This document shows positions 36,265 to 46,004 of a stretch of DNA of 64,000 bases, piece by piece. Positions within the stretch are counted from its first letter, which is position 1, and each line of letters begins with the position of its first letter. A program made the position numbers and the translations under genes. Under the pieces are notes generated by a model. It did no database searches, was not told where the DNA came from, and saw only the letters and a program-made list of their open reading frames with translations. The stretch is from Paraphaeosphaeria minitans (taxonomy: Eukaryota; Ascomycota; Dothideomycetes; Pleosporales; Didymosphaeriaceae), in contig WJXW01000001.1 of the NCBI GenBank assembly GCA_015832175.1, positions 434,001-498,000 of the forward strand, read 5' to 3'.

Positions 36265-38084
36265 CGAGGTTGTGTCACTGTAGATGCGGTTTTATGAGGT
36301 TGACTGTTTCTCACGTGGTTTTGAGATGGTGACTGCTTGTCAAGTGCTTCGAAAGGTCAACTAGTCTGTCCTGTCGGTGGTTTCAAGAGGTCGACTGTTC
36401 TGCCAAGTGGTTGCTTGTGGCCGGGCCGTGGATTGACACGTGATTGCGACAGACGGGCATTCGCTGACATGTGCCGATGGTAACAATGGGAATAAGCTGG
36501 GCCAAGGCATGCATGCATCAACGTTGGGCGGCAGGAGCGTGATGGTTGGATGGCAGGAGCATGGATGGCGGGAGCATGGATGGCAGGAGCATGGATGGCA
36601 GGAGCATGGATGGCAGAATGGCAGAAGCCTGATGGCTGGACGGCAGGAGCATGGATGGCAAGAGGATCGTGGATGCAGGAGCATGATGGCTGAATGGCAG
36701 GAGCATGATGGCTGAATGGCAGGAGCATGAATGACAGGAGGGCAGAGTGGATGGCAGAGTGGAGGGCAGAGTGGATGGCAGAGTGGATGGCAGAGTGGAT
36801 GGCAGGCTGGACCATGACAGGACCATGACAGGACCATGATGGCTGGATCATGTGAGCAGCTTCACCGTTCAGCGGCAGGTCGAGTGGGCGCTGAGCAGTC
36901 GAGTGGGCACTGAGCAGTCGAGCGTGCGGCAAGACAAAGGCCGAGGCAGCGAATGGAGGCGCACGGCTGGGAAGGGTGCGAGGGAGAATTGCCGAAGAGA
37001 AGAGACGAGGCAGCAACGGGCTCGAAAGTGGAAAGGGCACGTCTTCGCCCGACTCGCATGCGGGCGAGGGTGCCCGGTGCATGCAGAACTGCTGCAGGCC
37101 GACGGATCGGTGCAACGCGCATCACCCAACCTGTGTCTCGCAGCAGACTAAGCTCGCAGCAATGTGTCTCGCATCAATACAAATCCGGCGTGAGCGTTCC
37201 AGCGTCAACGGTCCGGCATCAATGTGCGTCCACACGTCCACGGTCGACCATGTTCACCATGTCTACCGGACACGGCCGGCGTCGGGCCGTCGGTGAGGGC
37301 TAGAGACGAGCAGGAGCGGTCGGCTATCTCGGAGCGTGCGTCCACCGTCCACCCTTCACCGTCCGCCGTCAGCCGTCAGCCGTCAACGGCAGTAGGTATC
37401 CCTAGGTAGAAGTGGCACGTCGAAGCGGTGCGGCAGCAGACAGTCAGCCTCGAGGTGGTGAGTGCAGGCGCCAGGGTACGCGCGGCTGAGCGACGAGCGA
37501 CGAGCGACGCGGCCATGTGTACTCTCGCGGGACCGTGGGACCTCGGACCCGCGCGGTCATGTGTACTTCTCGACTCTCGAGTCTCCAAGCGGAACGGCAG
37601 AAGTCGACGCCATGTGCAGTTGGGTAAGCCGGCTGGGGCAGCGCCGATGCCAGCCCCGGCACCCACCACCCACCGCCCACCACCCACCACCCAACGCACG
37701 GCACGCAGGATGCCAATGCAAGTGCCAATGGCCGCTGTCCCGGCCCTCGGTGGCTGAACGGGCCCTCCCCATCCCCTCTCCTCCCCTCCCCTCCCCTCCC
37801 CTCGTCCCTGGTGTGTTATTTGAGCCCGTCATCCCGAAAGCCTCAATTCACAACCGACCGTGAACCACCTGCAACCTGCACGGCCCCGTCTTCTGCACCT
37901 GAGAGCCCGAGGGCCGCCAACCCTCGCCAACCCTCCACCGCCTCCACCCACCGTCTTCACCTTTCCCTTCCCGTGCGCCCGCCGCGAGCCCACCTTTTCC
38001 TTTTCCTTTTCCGTGCGTCCTTGAGCCCATCGCCGACTTGCTGCTGCCTTTCCCCAACGAGGCACCTGGCGCCCTGCGCAATTG

Positions 38085-38121
<37 letters not shown>

Positions 38122-38162
38122 CCGCCTGCCATCTCGTGCCATCTCGTGCCATCTCGCTCCTC
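36265..38162. other. GC-rich non-coding stretch with simple repeats
   Basis: Holds the end of the 50-bp array and two further CACGTG sites (36312-36317, 36437-36442); a 15-bp GATGGCAGGAGCATG array at about 36,541-36,735; a 12-bp GATGGCAGAGTG array at about 36,738-36,808; short GTCGAGTGGGC(G/A)CTGAGCA repeats at 36880-36925; CACC- and CCCCT-rich tracts at 37,660-37,800; and a 7-bp GCTCTCC array at about 38,084-38,118. Open frames of up to about 300 codons on either strand here are low-complexity and overlap each other, so I do not call genes. The last part is the promoter/5' UTR of the regulator at 38163. Confidence 0.7.
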
Positions 38163-41020
38163 ATGACAGCCGACGCCGCAGCGCCGCCATTGCGCAGTGC
38201 TCCCTCTCCACCACGGCACCCTGCAGCACCACATCTGCCTCTGCCTCTGCCTTCCCCGACCATGCACGCCGCCACCTCCCCCTCCACACTCCACCCCTCG
38301 CCCTCGTCGACGCCACATCCCGCCTCTTTTCCCAATGGCGGTACAAGACACGTGAGGCCCAACGACGCACCCAAGGCCCGCGCCCGTCTGGCCTGCTACC
38401 ACTGTCGCAAGAGCAAGGTACGGTGCGGGCCCACCACCGGCGACATCGTCCGGCCTTGTCCTCAGTGTGTCAAGGGCGGCAAAACGTGCCTGTGGCCAGA
38501 CGACAACAACCCTTCGCCCAACCCTGCCGTCAAGAGGACCGACCACCCTGCTGCCCGCGACCCCTCTCCCGACCATCGACCCTCCGAATCCAGGAAGCGC
38601 AAGAAGCCCCCCATCACCTCCTTTGAAAAGCTCTCCATGGCCGATGGCGACTTGATCGATCCCAACCGCATCGACGACGCCATGTGGGATGACCTGTACA
38701 CCATATTCAGACACCACTTCGCCACCGAACTCCCCTTTCTCCACGAAATCTCCTTTTTGAGGGACGTCAAACTAAAGGACAACCACAAGCACGCTCCTCG
38801 CTTCGATGCCCTGCGCCTTGCCTTTCTCGCCCTCACCGTGCCCTTCTACGAGGGCTTCAGACGTCAATCGTTCCACGACTCGCTCCAGGCCGCTCGAAAG
38901 TACGCCGAAGCTGCCGAGCGCCACATCAACTTCTACGCCCTGTCCTCGCCTTCGATAGAGATTCCGCAGGCTCTCCTCATGTAAGTCGCGCAATCGCCAA
39001 AAGGACGATGCGCCTGCTGATCACTTCACAAAGGCTTAGTCTTCGTGCACACGGTGAAGGTCAGGGATCGAGGAGCTTCATCATGCTTAGCATGGCCGTC
39101 AAGACGATGCAGCTCCTGAACTGCCAATTTGATCATGAGCTCGTCGACAAGGAGATTGACGACAAGAAGCGTTCCAGCACCAAGCAAGCCGCGCGAGACG
39201 AGAGTGGCCAACGCTTTGTCCTGGAAGAGATCAGACGCCGCACTTTTTGGAGCTGTTTCATAGTCGATCGATACATCAGTTCCGGCGACTACAAAACACG
39301 TAACATCTCCTTGGAGGACCCCTTGGTCTTGGTCCAGTTGCCTTGCAGCGAGGATAATTTCGACATTGGCACCAAGACCAAGACGCGAAAGCTGCGAGAA
39401 TCGGACCAAGATTTCAAGAGACGAGAAAAGAAATTTGTGCACAACCATCCAGAGGATGCCAACGTTGCCTGGGAGGACGAAGATAAACAGAGTCCACTGG
39501 TATGGTTCATCAAGGCGTTGGATCTCTTTGGAGACGTCATGAGATACACGTGCACAGTGACGCGAAGGTATGTTTGGAAAGCGTGCGCCGCCCGCTGTAG
39601 CTGCTAATGTGCGCAGAGCCGAACACAAATGGCCCTGGCACCAAGATTCTGAGCACTTTAGACTCGACCAAAGAGTGGATGACCTCACAAGCAGGCTGCC
39701 AGCCGTTCTCAAGCTTACCCCGACGGTGAGGGATGTTGCCATGTCGCCTCCCTACCGTCGCCGAGCCACACCGTACATCCTCCTGCATTCGACGTTGCTC
39801 ATGTGCAAGATAGCACTGCACCGAGAATACCTCCCCTACATCACCCATCCGAAATCCACCCCTCAAGGCCCTACCGACGGACCCAACTGCGAGGCACTCC
39901 AGAAGGCTTGCGAACGCGAGGACCCGGATTTCTTCGTGGACAGTGCCAGAACCTTTTTCAACGCCACCAAGAACGGTCTCGACCTCTTCACGTCCAGCAA
40001 AAAAGCCGGAACCTTGGTTGAATCTCCCTTGACTGCCTTCGTCAGTCACGCCGTTACGTTCAACAGTATGCCGCCCTGCTTCACGCTTTGCTCCGATGCC
40101 GAGGCACTGATATCATTCTAGTCATGTGGTTAGCCTTCTTTCCCAACTTCGATCAAGATGGCGTTCTATGTCAAGGACGTGGCCGTCCGGACAACCTGGT
40201 TGTCAACAACTTCAAGGATGCCTTTGCGATCCTGCATGATTTGCAAGGACGACTGATCTTGGCACGTGCTTTTGGTAAACGGCTGAAGAACCTTTTTAGC
40301 GATCTCCTGAAGTGCAAGACGCTGTACAACAACCCCGAGTCGCCAACGGAGATGAAGGTTTCCCACGGCCTCAAAGCGTACCTGGAGATGGAGAATGACC
40401 ACAAGGAATTCGGCGATGAAATCACAGAAACCGACAATGTAGCTTTTGAAGAAGCCCCCGATGTTGGGATTCTTCTCAGGGTGTATCAAACCGAAAATTC
40501 GACTGACGGCCACTACAGCCCTGTTGCCACGAAGAGCGAAGTAAAGAACGAGACGGGAACCCTTGTGGAGCGAGCACCAGAGCCACGCTCTGCGGCTGCA
40601 GCCTCTTCCACTTTTACGTCCGTGAACCAGGGATATGGTGTTTCCAATCACGCCTCCACTCCTCATCAGCATTACTCGTCCAGTTACCAACAACCATACC
40701 AATCGGCCGACCGACCGTCATCCATCGGGGCAGCCCCTGAGTTTCAACCGTACCGGGCTACCTACAACCATGCACCAGCTAGCAGAGAACCGATCACTCC
40801 CAGCACAGTGGAAACTCATCCCGGAGAAACTGCTTCGGTGAACAACTCCCTGGAATTTTACCCAGAATTACCCAACAATGGGGATTACACCCAAGGCCAC
40901 GTCTTGGTAACCGACATTGGGTCTTGGACAGCAAACACCTTCTTACCTGCAATGGACGAATACTCGGCCCCACAACCAATGTACTGGCCCACTTGGGGAG
41001 GTGCAGGTCAGGGATCGTAG
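38163..41020 (+). CDS. Zn2Cys6 fungal transcription factor (regulator 1)
   Basis: A nuclear DNA-binding regulator of the Gal4 type with a fungal-specific transcription factor middle domain. Exons 38163-38980, 39034-39567, 39617-40065 and 40122-41020 give 899 residues; introns are 53, 49 and 56 bp. The zinc cluster is Cys78, 81, 88, 99, 102 and 109 (CX2CX6CX10CX2CX6C), followed by a basic RKRKKP stretch. The middle domain contains ALLMLSLRAHGEGQGSRSF, restored only by the first splice, and RRRTFWSCFIVDRY-type text (here RRRTFWSCF). The C-terminus is Ser/Pro/Tyr/Gln-rich and disordered. The start at 38163 avoids a low-complexity leader; in-frame ATGs at 38082 and 38262 are alternatives. The target is unknown. 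It is the first gene after the RIP border. Confidence 0.88.
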
Positions 41021-42583
41021 TGACTTTTTTTTTTTTTTAATACAGCTGCCGTAGGACGAGACGCCCGGTGCCATATCCTGCGATCCTAAGTCGGAAGGCT
41101 TGGACAGCCTCGCAGCCCTACTGCGTGATTGCACGCCCATAAACATGCCATCTCCAGTCTGTTTGTATTACTATCTAGTCGTCTCTGTGACTTTACGGAC
41201 GGTTCGACCGTCCTTCCTCACATGATTGCGCAAGCACAGTCGTTTTTACCCGACCCACGCCAGCGCGACTCCGAGGAGACGACTTCGCCAAGGAGATTTG
41301 GCAAGTCGAAGCCGAGTTCGCGTGTGCCTGCACGCAAGATACTCTCCGCCAGGCCAGGGCTGTCGCGGTCCAAAGAGCAGAGTGGCGCCTGGGAGGGTGC
41401 GTCGGAAGGGGACCAAGGGTAACGACCAACGACACGTTTTCCTGGGTTCACGAATGAACGTCTGCCGTGCACATGGAGGTTCTCTGAACATATTGGTTGG
41501 ACTTATAGGAATCGAATCTCATTCCCAGCTTAAGAACGCGGCACTTGTTCGTGCGTGGCCAGCTACATCTTTCCATGTTCTCGCTCCTCCTCCTCCTCCT
41601 CCTCCTCCTCCTCCTCCTCCTCCTGCTCCTCCCGCCTTGAGCGAGTAGCCACCTTCCTCCTTGGTCGATGCCGCGCTGTCATGGCTGCGCAGATAGGCAC
41701 ATGCGGCGCGGTCGAATGAGACTTGTACGTGATGCTTGCTTGGGGGCTTCTGGGGTAGAGTGAGACTTGTGCGTGATGCGTGCTGAGAGGCGTCCGGGGT
41801 AGAGTGAGACATGGTCGGCAGAGCTCATGTCCCGCGTCGCGTGCAAGGCTGGAGTGCGCACGTGCAACGCCCCTGCCCGTCGTCCCAGCCCGAGGCGGGT
41901 TAGCCCAGGTGCGCCTGCATCTGGGGCCCGCCGCTCGCCCGCCTTGCCCAGCTCGACGCGCCGTGGACCCATCGTCATTCCTCCACCACCTCTCCTCTCT
42001 CACTCTCGCTCAGAGAAAAAACATGCACACCGCTTCGGTGCTCGGTGCTGGACGTTGGCAATCCCGGCAGTCCAAACGCATCACACAATCGGCCACTCCC
42101 CGGCACGACCACGGACGTTGATCTACCGGTCCCAGCGAGTCATCGGAAAAGTACCCTACGCGCAGCAAGGATGTCAGGCGTCACGTCTTGGTCGTCACCG
42201 CTTGACCGTAAGATTTCCTGGTTTCCATCCAGGGCCATCTCCCCTTGGCACACGCGCAGTATCCGGCGCCGTTGCATCCAGGGCCGTGATGAACCCCGCG
42301 CTAAGTGGAAATGCCCTGCGGTCTCGTGCCGGGCGGTTGCGGGTATCTTGCTGTTGGAGGAAGCTGAGCATCGAATAGGAGGTCGCGAGGTGCTGCCACG
42401 AGGTGGGCTTAAGCCGTCATGGTGGCATTACTATGGCAGGGACATGGTATAGGGTTGATTCGGGGCATCGTAGCAGTGATGTGGAGAATGAGATCTAGGG
42501 GTATATTTACCGCAGCGTAGGCCTGCGTGTTGGGAGGTACGACGTCTCTGAACTGCTTCCAAGGCTTCTAAGGGTTCGTCACG
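41021..42583. other. Intergenic region, no gene supported
   Basis: Contains a T-run (about 41,026-41,038) just after the regulator stop, a (CTC)n microsatellite at about 41,584-41,630, and a 44-bp direct repeat in two copies (41717-41760, 41761-41804). Overlapping open frames in several phases here are composition artefacts. The right part must hold the beta-galactosidase promoter. Confidence 0.65.
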
Positions 42584-45500
42584 ATGAAGCACTTCCTCGA
42601 TGGTGTCAGTGCGGCTGCGCTGGCTTGCTTGACTGTTGCTGCGAATGCTAGGGCTGTTGCGTATCGATCCCCTACGGACATCATTGTACCGTACAAGAGA
42701 CAGGCGCTGCAGGACATTGTGAGTGCAAGATAGTAGTGAGATGTCAAATCAAAACTGATCAGTTTGAGGTCACCTGGGACGAGCATACAATCTTCATCAA
42801 CGGCGAGAGGCTCTTCCTCTACAGCGGAGAGGTCCACCCCTACAGGTACATCACTATCGACCTATAGCCAATATTTAGCTTACTGAGTAAACGTCAGACT
42901 TCCGGTCCCAGATCTATACATCGACATATTCCAGAAGATCAAGGCTCTGGGATACAACGGCGTCTCGTTCTACGTCGACTGGGCATTGCTCGAGGGCAAG
43001 CCTGGCGAGTACCGTGAGGAAGGTGTATTCGACCTCAACCCCTTCTTCGATGCTGCAAGCGAGGCAGGCATCTACCTAATCGCGCGTCCCGGGCCCTACA
43101 TCAATGCGGAAGTCTCAGGCGGAGGCTACCCGGGATGGATCCAGCGCGTTAAGGGTATCTTGCGAACCCGCGCGGAGGACTACCTCAATGCAACAGACAA
43201 GTAAGGCAGTATTGCCGAAGCAGAAATGCACGTGCTGATCGCGTCCAGCTACATGGCCAACATCGGCAAGACCCTTGCTGCAGCCCAGATCACCAACGGC
43301 GGGCCAATCATCCTTGTCCAGCCCGAAAACGAGTACACGAACTCCAAGGAAACGCCGTTCCCAGATGGCTACTACATGCAGTATGTCGAGGACCAGATCC
43401 GCAATGCAGGCGTCGTGGTACCTCTAATCAGCAACGATGCCAATAACGGAGGCCACAATTTGCCCGGGTCTGGCGAAGGTGCTGTTGATATCTATGGCCA
43501 CGATGGTTATCCGCTTGGCTTCGACTGCTCCAACCCGGAGGTTTGGGGCGATCAACAACTTGTCACGGACTGGTATGATGTGCACCTGCAGCAGAGCCCT
43601 AATACGCCCTACTCGATTCTGGAATTTCAGGGTGGCTCGTATGATCCGTGGGGTGGACCTGGCTTTGATAAATGCCTCCAGCTTGTGAACGCGGCGTTTG
43701 AGCGCGTCTTTTACAAGAACATGTACACGTTTGGGGTGAGTAGAACATTGTCAAGTGTTCATTCAGCCTCACTAACTGTTCTAGGTGACAATTTTCAACA
43801 TCTATATGACCTTCGGCGGCACTAACTGGGGCAACCTTGGCCATCCAGGTGGATACACCTCGTACGACTACGCCGCTCCTATCGCAGAAGATCGCCAGGT
43901 CAACCGCGAGAAATATTCCGAGCAGAAGCTCCAAGCGAACTTCTTCAAGGTTTCGCCTGCATATCTGACTGCTTCTCGGGGCACCCGTTCGACGACGCAG
44001 TGGACGAACAACCCGGCCATCACAGTCACGGATGCGACAAACAACAGCACAAAGTTTTACTTTGTACGTCACACCGCCTACAACACGCTCGATTCGGCAA
44101 CCTACAAGCTCACCATCCCGACATCTGCTTTCGGCAACACCACTGTCCCGCAGTACAATGGGACCAGTCTCACTCTTAGCAGCAGGGACTCGAAGATTCA
44201 CGTCAGCGACTACGATATTGGTGGCACAACACTCGTCTACTCTACTGCGGAGATCTTCACTTGGCACAAGTACGATGGCCGGACAGTCCTCGTGGTGTAC
44301 GGCGGCCCGGGCGAGACGCACGAGCTTGTTATCGGGGCAACTGGTCTAGATGTGCTTGAGGGCGACATCAAGTCTACTTCGACGAAGGGCTACACGCTGC
44401 TCAATTTCCAGGCTGACGGCACGAGGAAGGTTGCCAAGGTCGGTGTGGACGAGGACTTCATTTATGTGTATATGCTCGGTAGGTCCGCCCCAGAGTGGCG
44501 ACCCATCTACGTGATGCTGACCAACGCAGACCGCAACTCTGCCTACAACTACTGGTCCATCGACCAAGGACCCCATTCCAACACCGACGCCATCATCCTC
44601 AAAGCCGGATATCTAGTCCGCACTGCCAACGTCGACGGCTCCACGCTCGCCCTCACGGGAGACCTGAACGCCACAACCTCCCTCGAGATCCTCGGCGGCG
44701 CGCCCTCCCCCCTCTCCAAATTAACATTCAACGGCGCCGAGATCGACTTCGACACCACCGCCGAGGGCGTCGTTACCGCCACACTCGGCTTCACCGCTCC
44801 ATCCTTCAGCCTCCCCGACCTCAGCAAGCTCTCCTGGAAGTACATCGACTCGCTCCCGGAAATCCAGTCCTCGTACGACGACTCCGCGTGGAAAGCTGCG
44901 GATCTGAAGGAAACGTACAACTCCCACCGCGCGCTGAACACGCCGACCTCACTGTACGGCTCCGACTACGGCTTCCACACGGGAACGCTCGTGTACAGGG
45001 GCCACTTCACGGCGGCGGGCACCGAGACGTCGTTCTCCGTCATCACCCAAGGAGGCGCCGCGTACGCCGCATCCGCGTGGCTCGACTCCACCTTCCTGGG
45101 GTCCCACCGCGGGGCAAAAGGCGTCGACTTTGCAAACTCCACATTCGCCTTCCCGTCCCCGCTCGCCGCGCACGGCCGCCATGTCCTCACCGTCCTCGTG
45201 GACAACCAGGGCCTCGACGAGAACTGGACCGTCGGCGACGAGACGAGCAAGAATCCCCGCGGCATCATGGACTTTGACCTCGCCTCCCGCTCAAAGGCGG
45301 ACGTGGCTTGGAAAGTCACGGGCAATCTGGGCGGCGAGGCGTACGCCGATAAATCTCGCGGTCCGCTCAACGAGGGCGGTTTGTTCGCGGAGCGCATGGG
45401 CTTCCACCTCCCCGGCGCCCTCTCTTCGTCGTCGTCCACAGCGGGCTGGACCGACTCCGCAGGCCCCGTGGCCCACAACCTCACCGAACCCGGCGTCGCC

Positions 45501-45887
45501 TTTTTCGGCGCCGAATTCGACCTCGCCATCCCCGCTGCGTGGGACGTGCCTCTCTCCTTCTCCTTCTCCTCCACCCCGGCCAGCACGAACACGAACACGA
45601 ACACGAATTCGACGCCGCCCGCCCATCGCGTGCTGCTGTACGTCAACGGCTGGCAGTACGGCAAGTACGTGAGCCACGTCGGTCCGCAGACTAGGTTCCC
45701 GGTGCCGCAGGGCATCCTGGATTACGCGGGGACGAACTACCTCGGGGTGGTGGTGTGGGGGCTGGACGGCGGGGGGGCGAGGCTCGGGGGGTTGACGTTG
45801 GGGGCGGATGCTGTCGTTGCGACGGGGTTGGGGAGGGTGGGTAAGGTCGATGGGGATGCGTACGAGGCGAGGGAGGGGGCGTACTGA
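42584..45887 (+). CDS. lacA: Secreted beta-galactosidase, GH35 (LacA-like)
   Basis: Hydrolyses terminal beta-galactosides outside the cell (lactose, pectic galactan side chains). Exons 42584-42718, 42763-42845, 42898-43200, 43249-43735 and 43785-45887 give 1036 residues, the usual length for fungal GH35; introns are 44-52 bp. The N-terminus [20 protein letters not shown] is a signal peptide. The GH35 barrel has [12 protein letters not shown] at about 66-77, [15 protein letters not shown] with Glu202 as acid/base and SILEFQGG with Glu299 as nucleophile. These positions agree with the known fungal enzymes (Glu200/Glu298-299). The beta-rich C-terminal domains follow, with an Asn-Thr repeat near 45,590-45,612 from an ACGAAC microsatellite. 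Several Asn-X-Ser/Thr sites are present. It converges on the patatin-like gene with 117 bp between stops. The symbol is by similarity. Confidence 0.94.
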
Positions 45888-46004
45888 AGGTTTTCGTTTG
45901 CTTTTTTTTGGTTTTTGTTTTACTTCGCTTCCAACGCGGTACATGTACCTACCTCCATCTCCCTACCGTCATGCCGTCTTGCCATCCAGCCAACGTCCGT
46001 GGCT

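Noticed and set aside
36357..37115. A 252-codon minus-strand open frame with repeated [12 protein letters not shown] and CHPCSCHP phrases
   Set aside because: It is a translation of the 15-bp and 12-bp minisatellites. Several overlapping frames on both strands are equally open, and no domain is present.
37848..38744. A 298-codon minus-strand open frame
   Set aside because: It is antisense to regulator 1 exon 1 and its leader, and reads as Gly/Arg-rich low complexity. The plus-strand gene has a real zinc cluster and splice-restored motifs.
41563..42003. Open frames over the (CTC)n tract, giving poly-Glu or poly-Pro
   Set aside because: Microsatellite translation; no flanking domain or splice-supported extension.
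44495..45277. A 260-codon Arg/His-rich frame overlapping the beta-galactosidase
   Set aside because: Alternative frame of a GC-rich exon; composition is an artefact and GH35 domains occupy the true frame.
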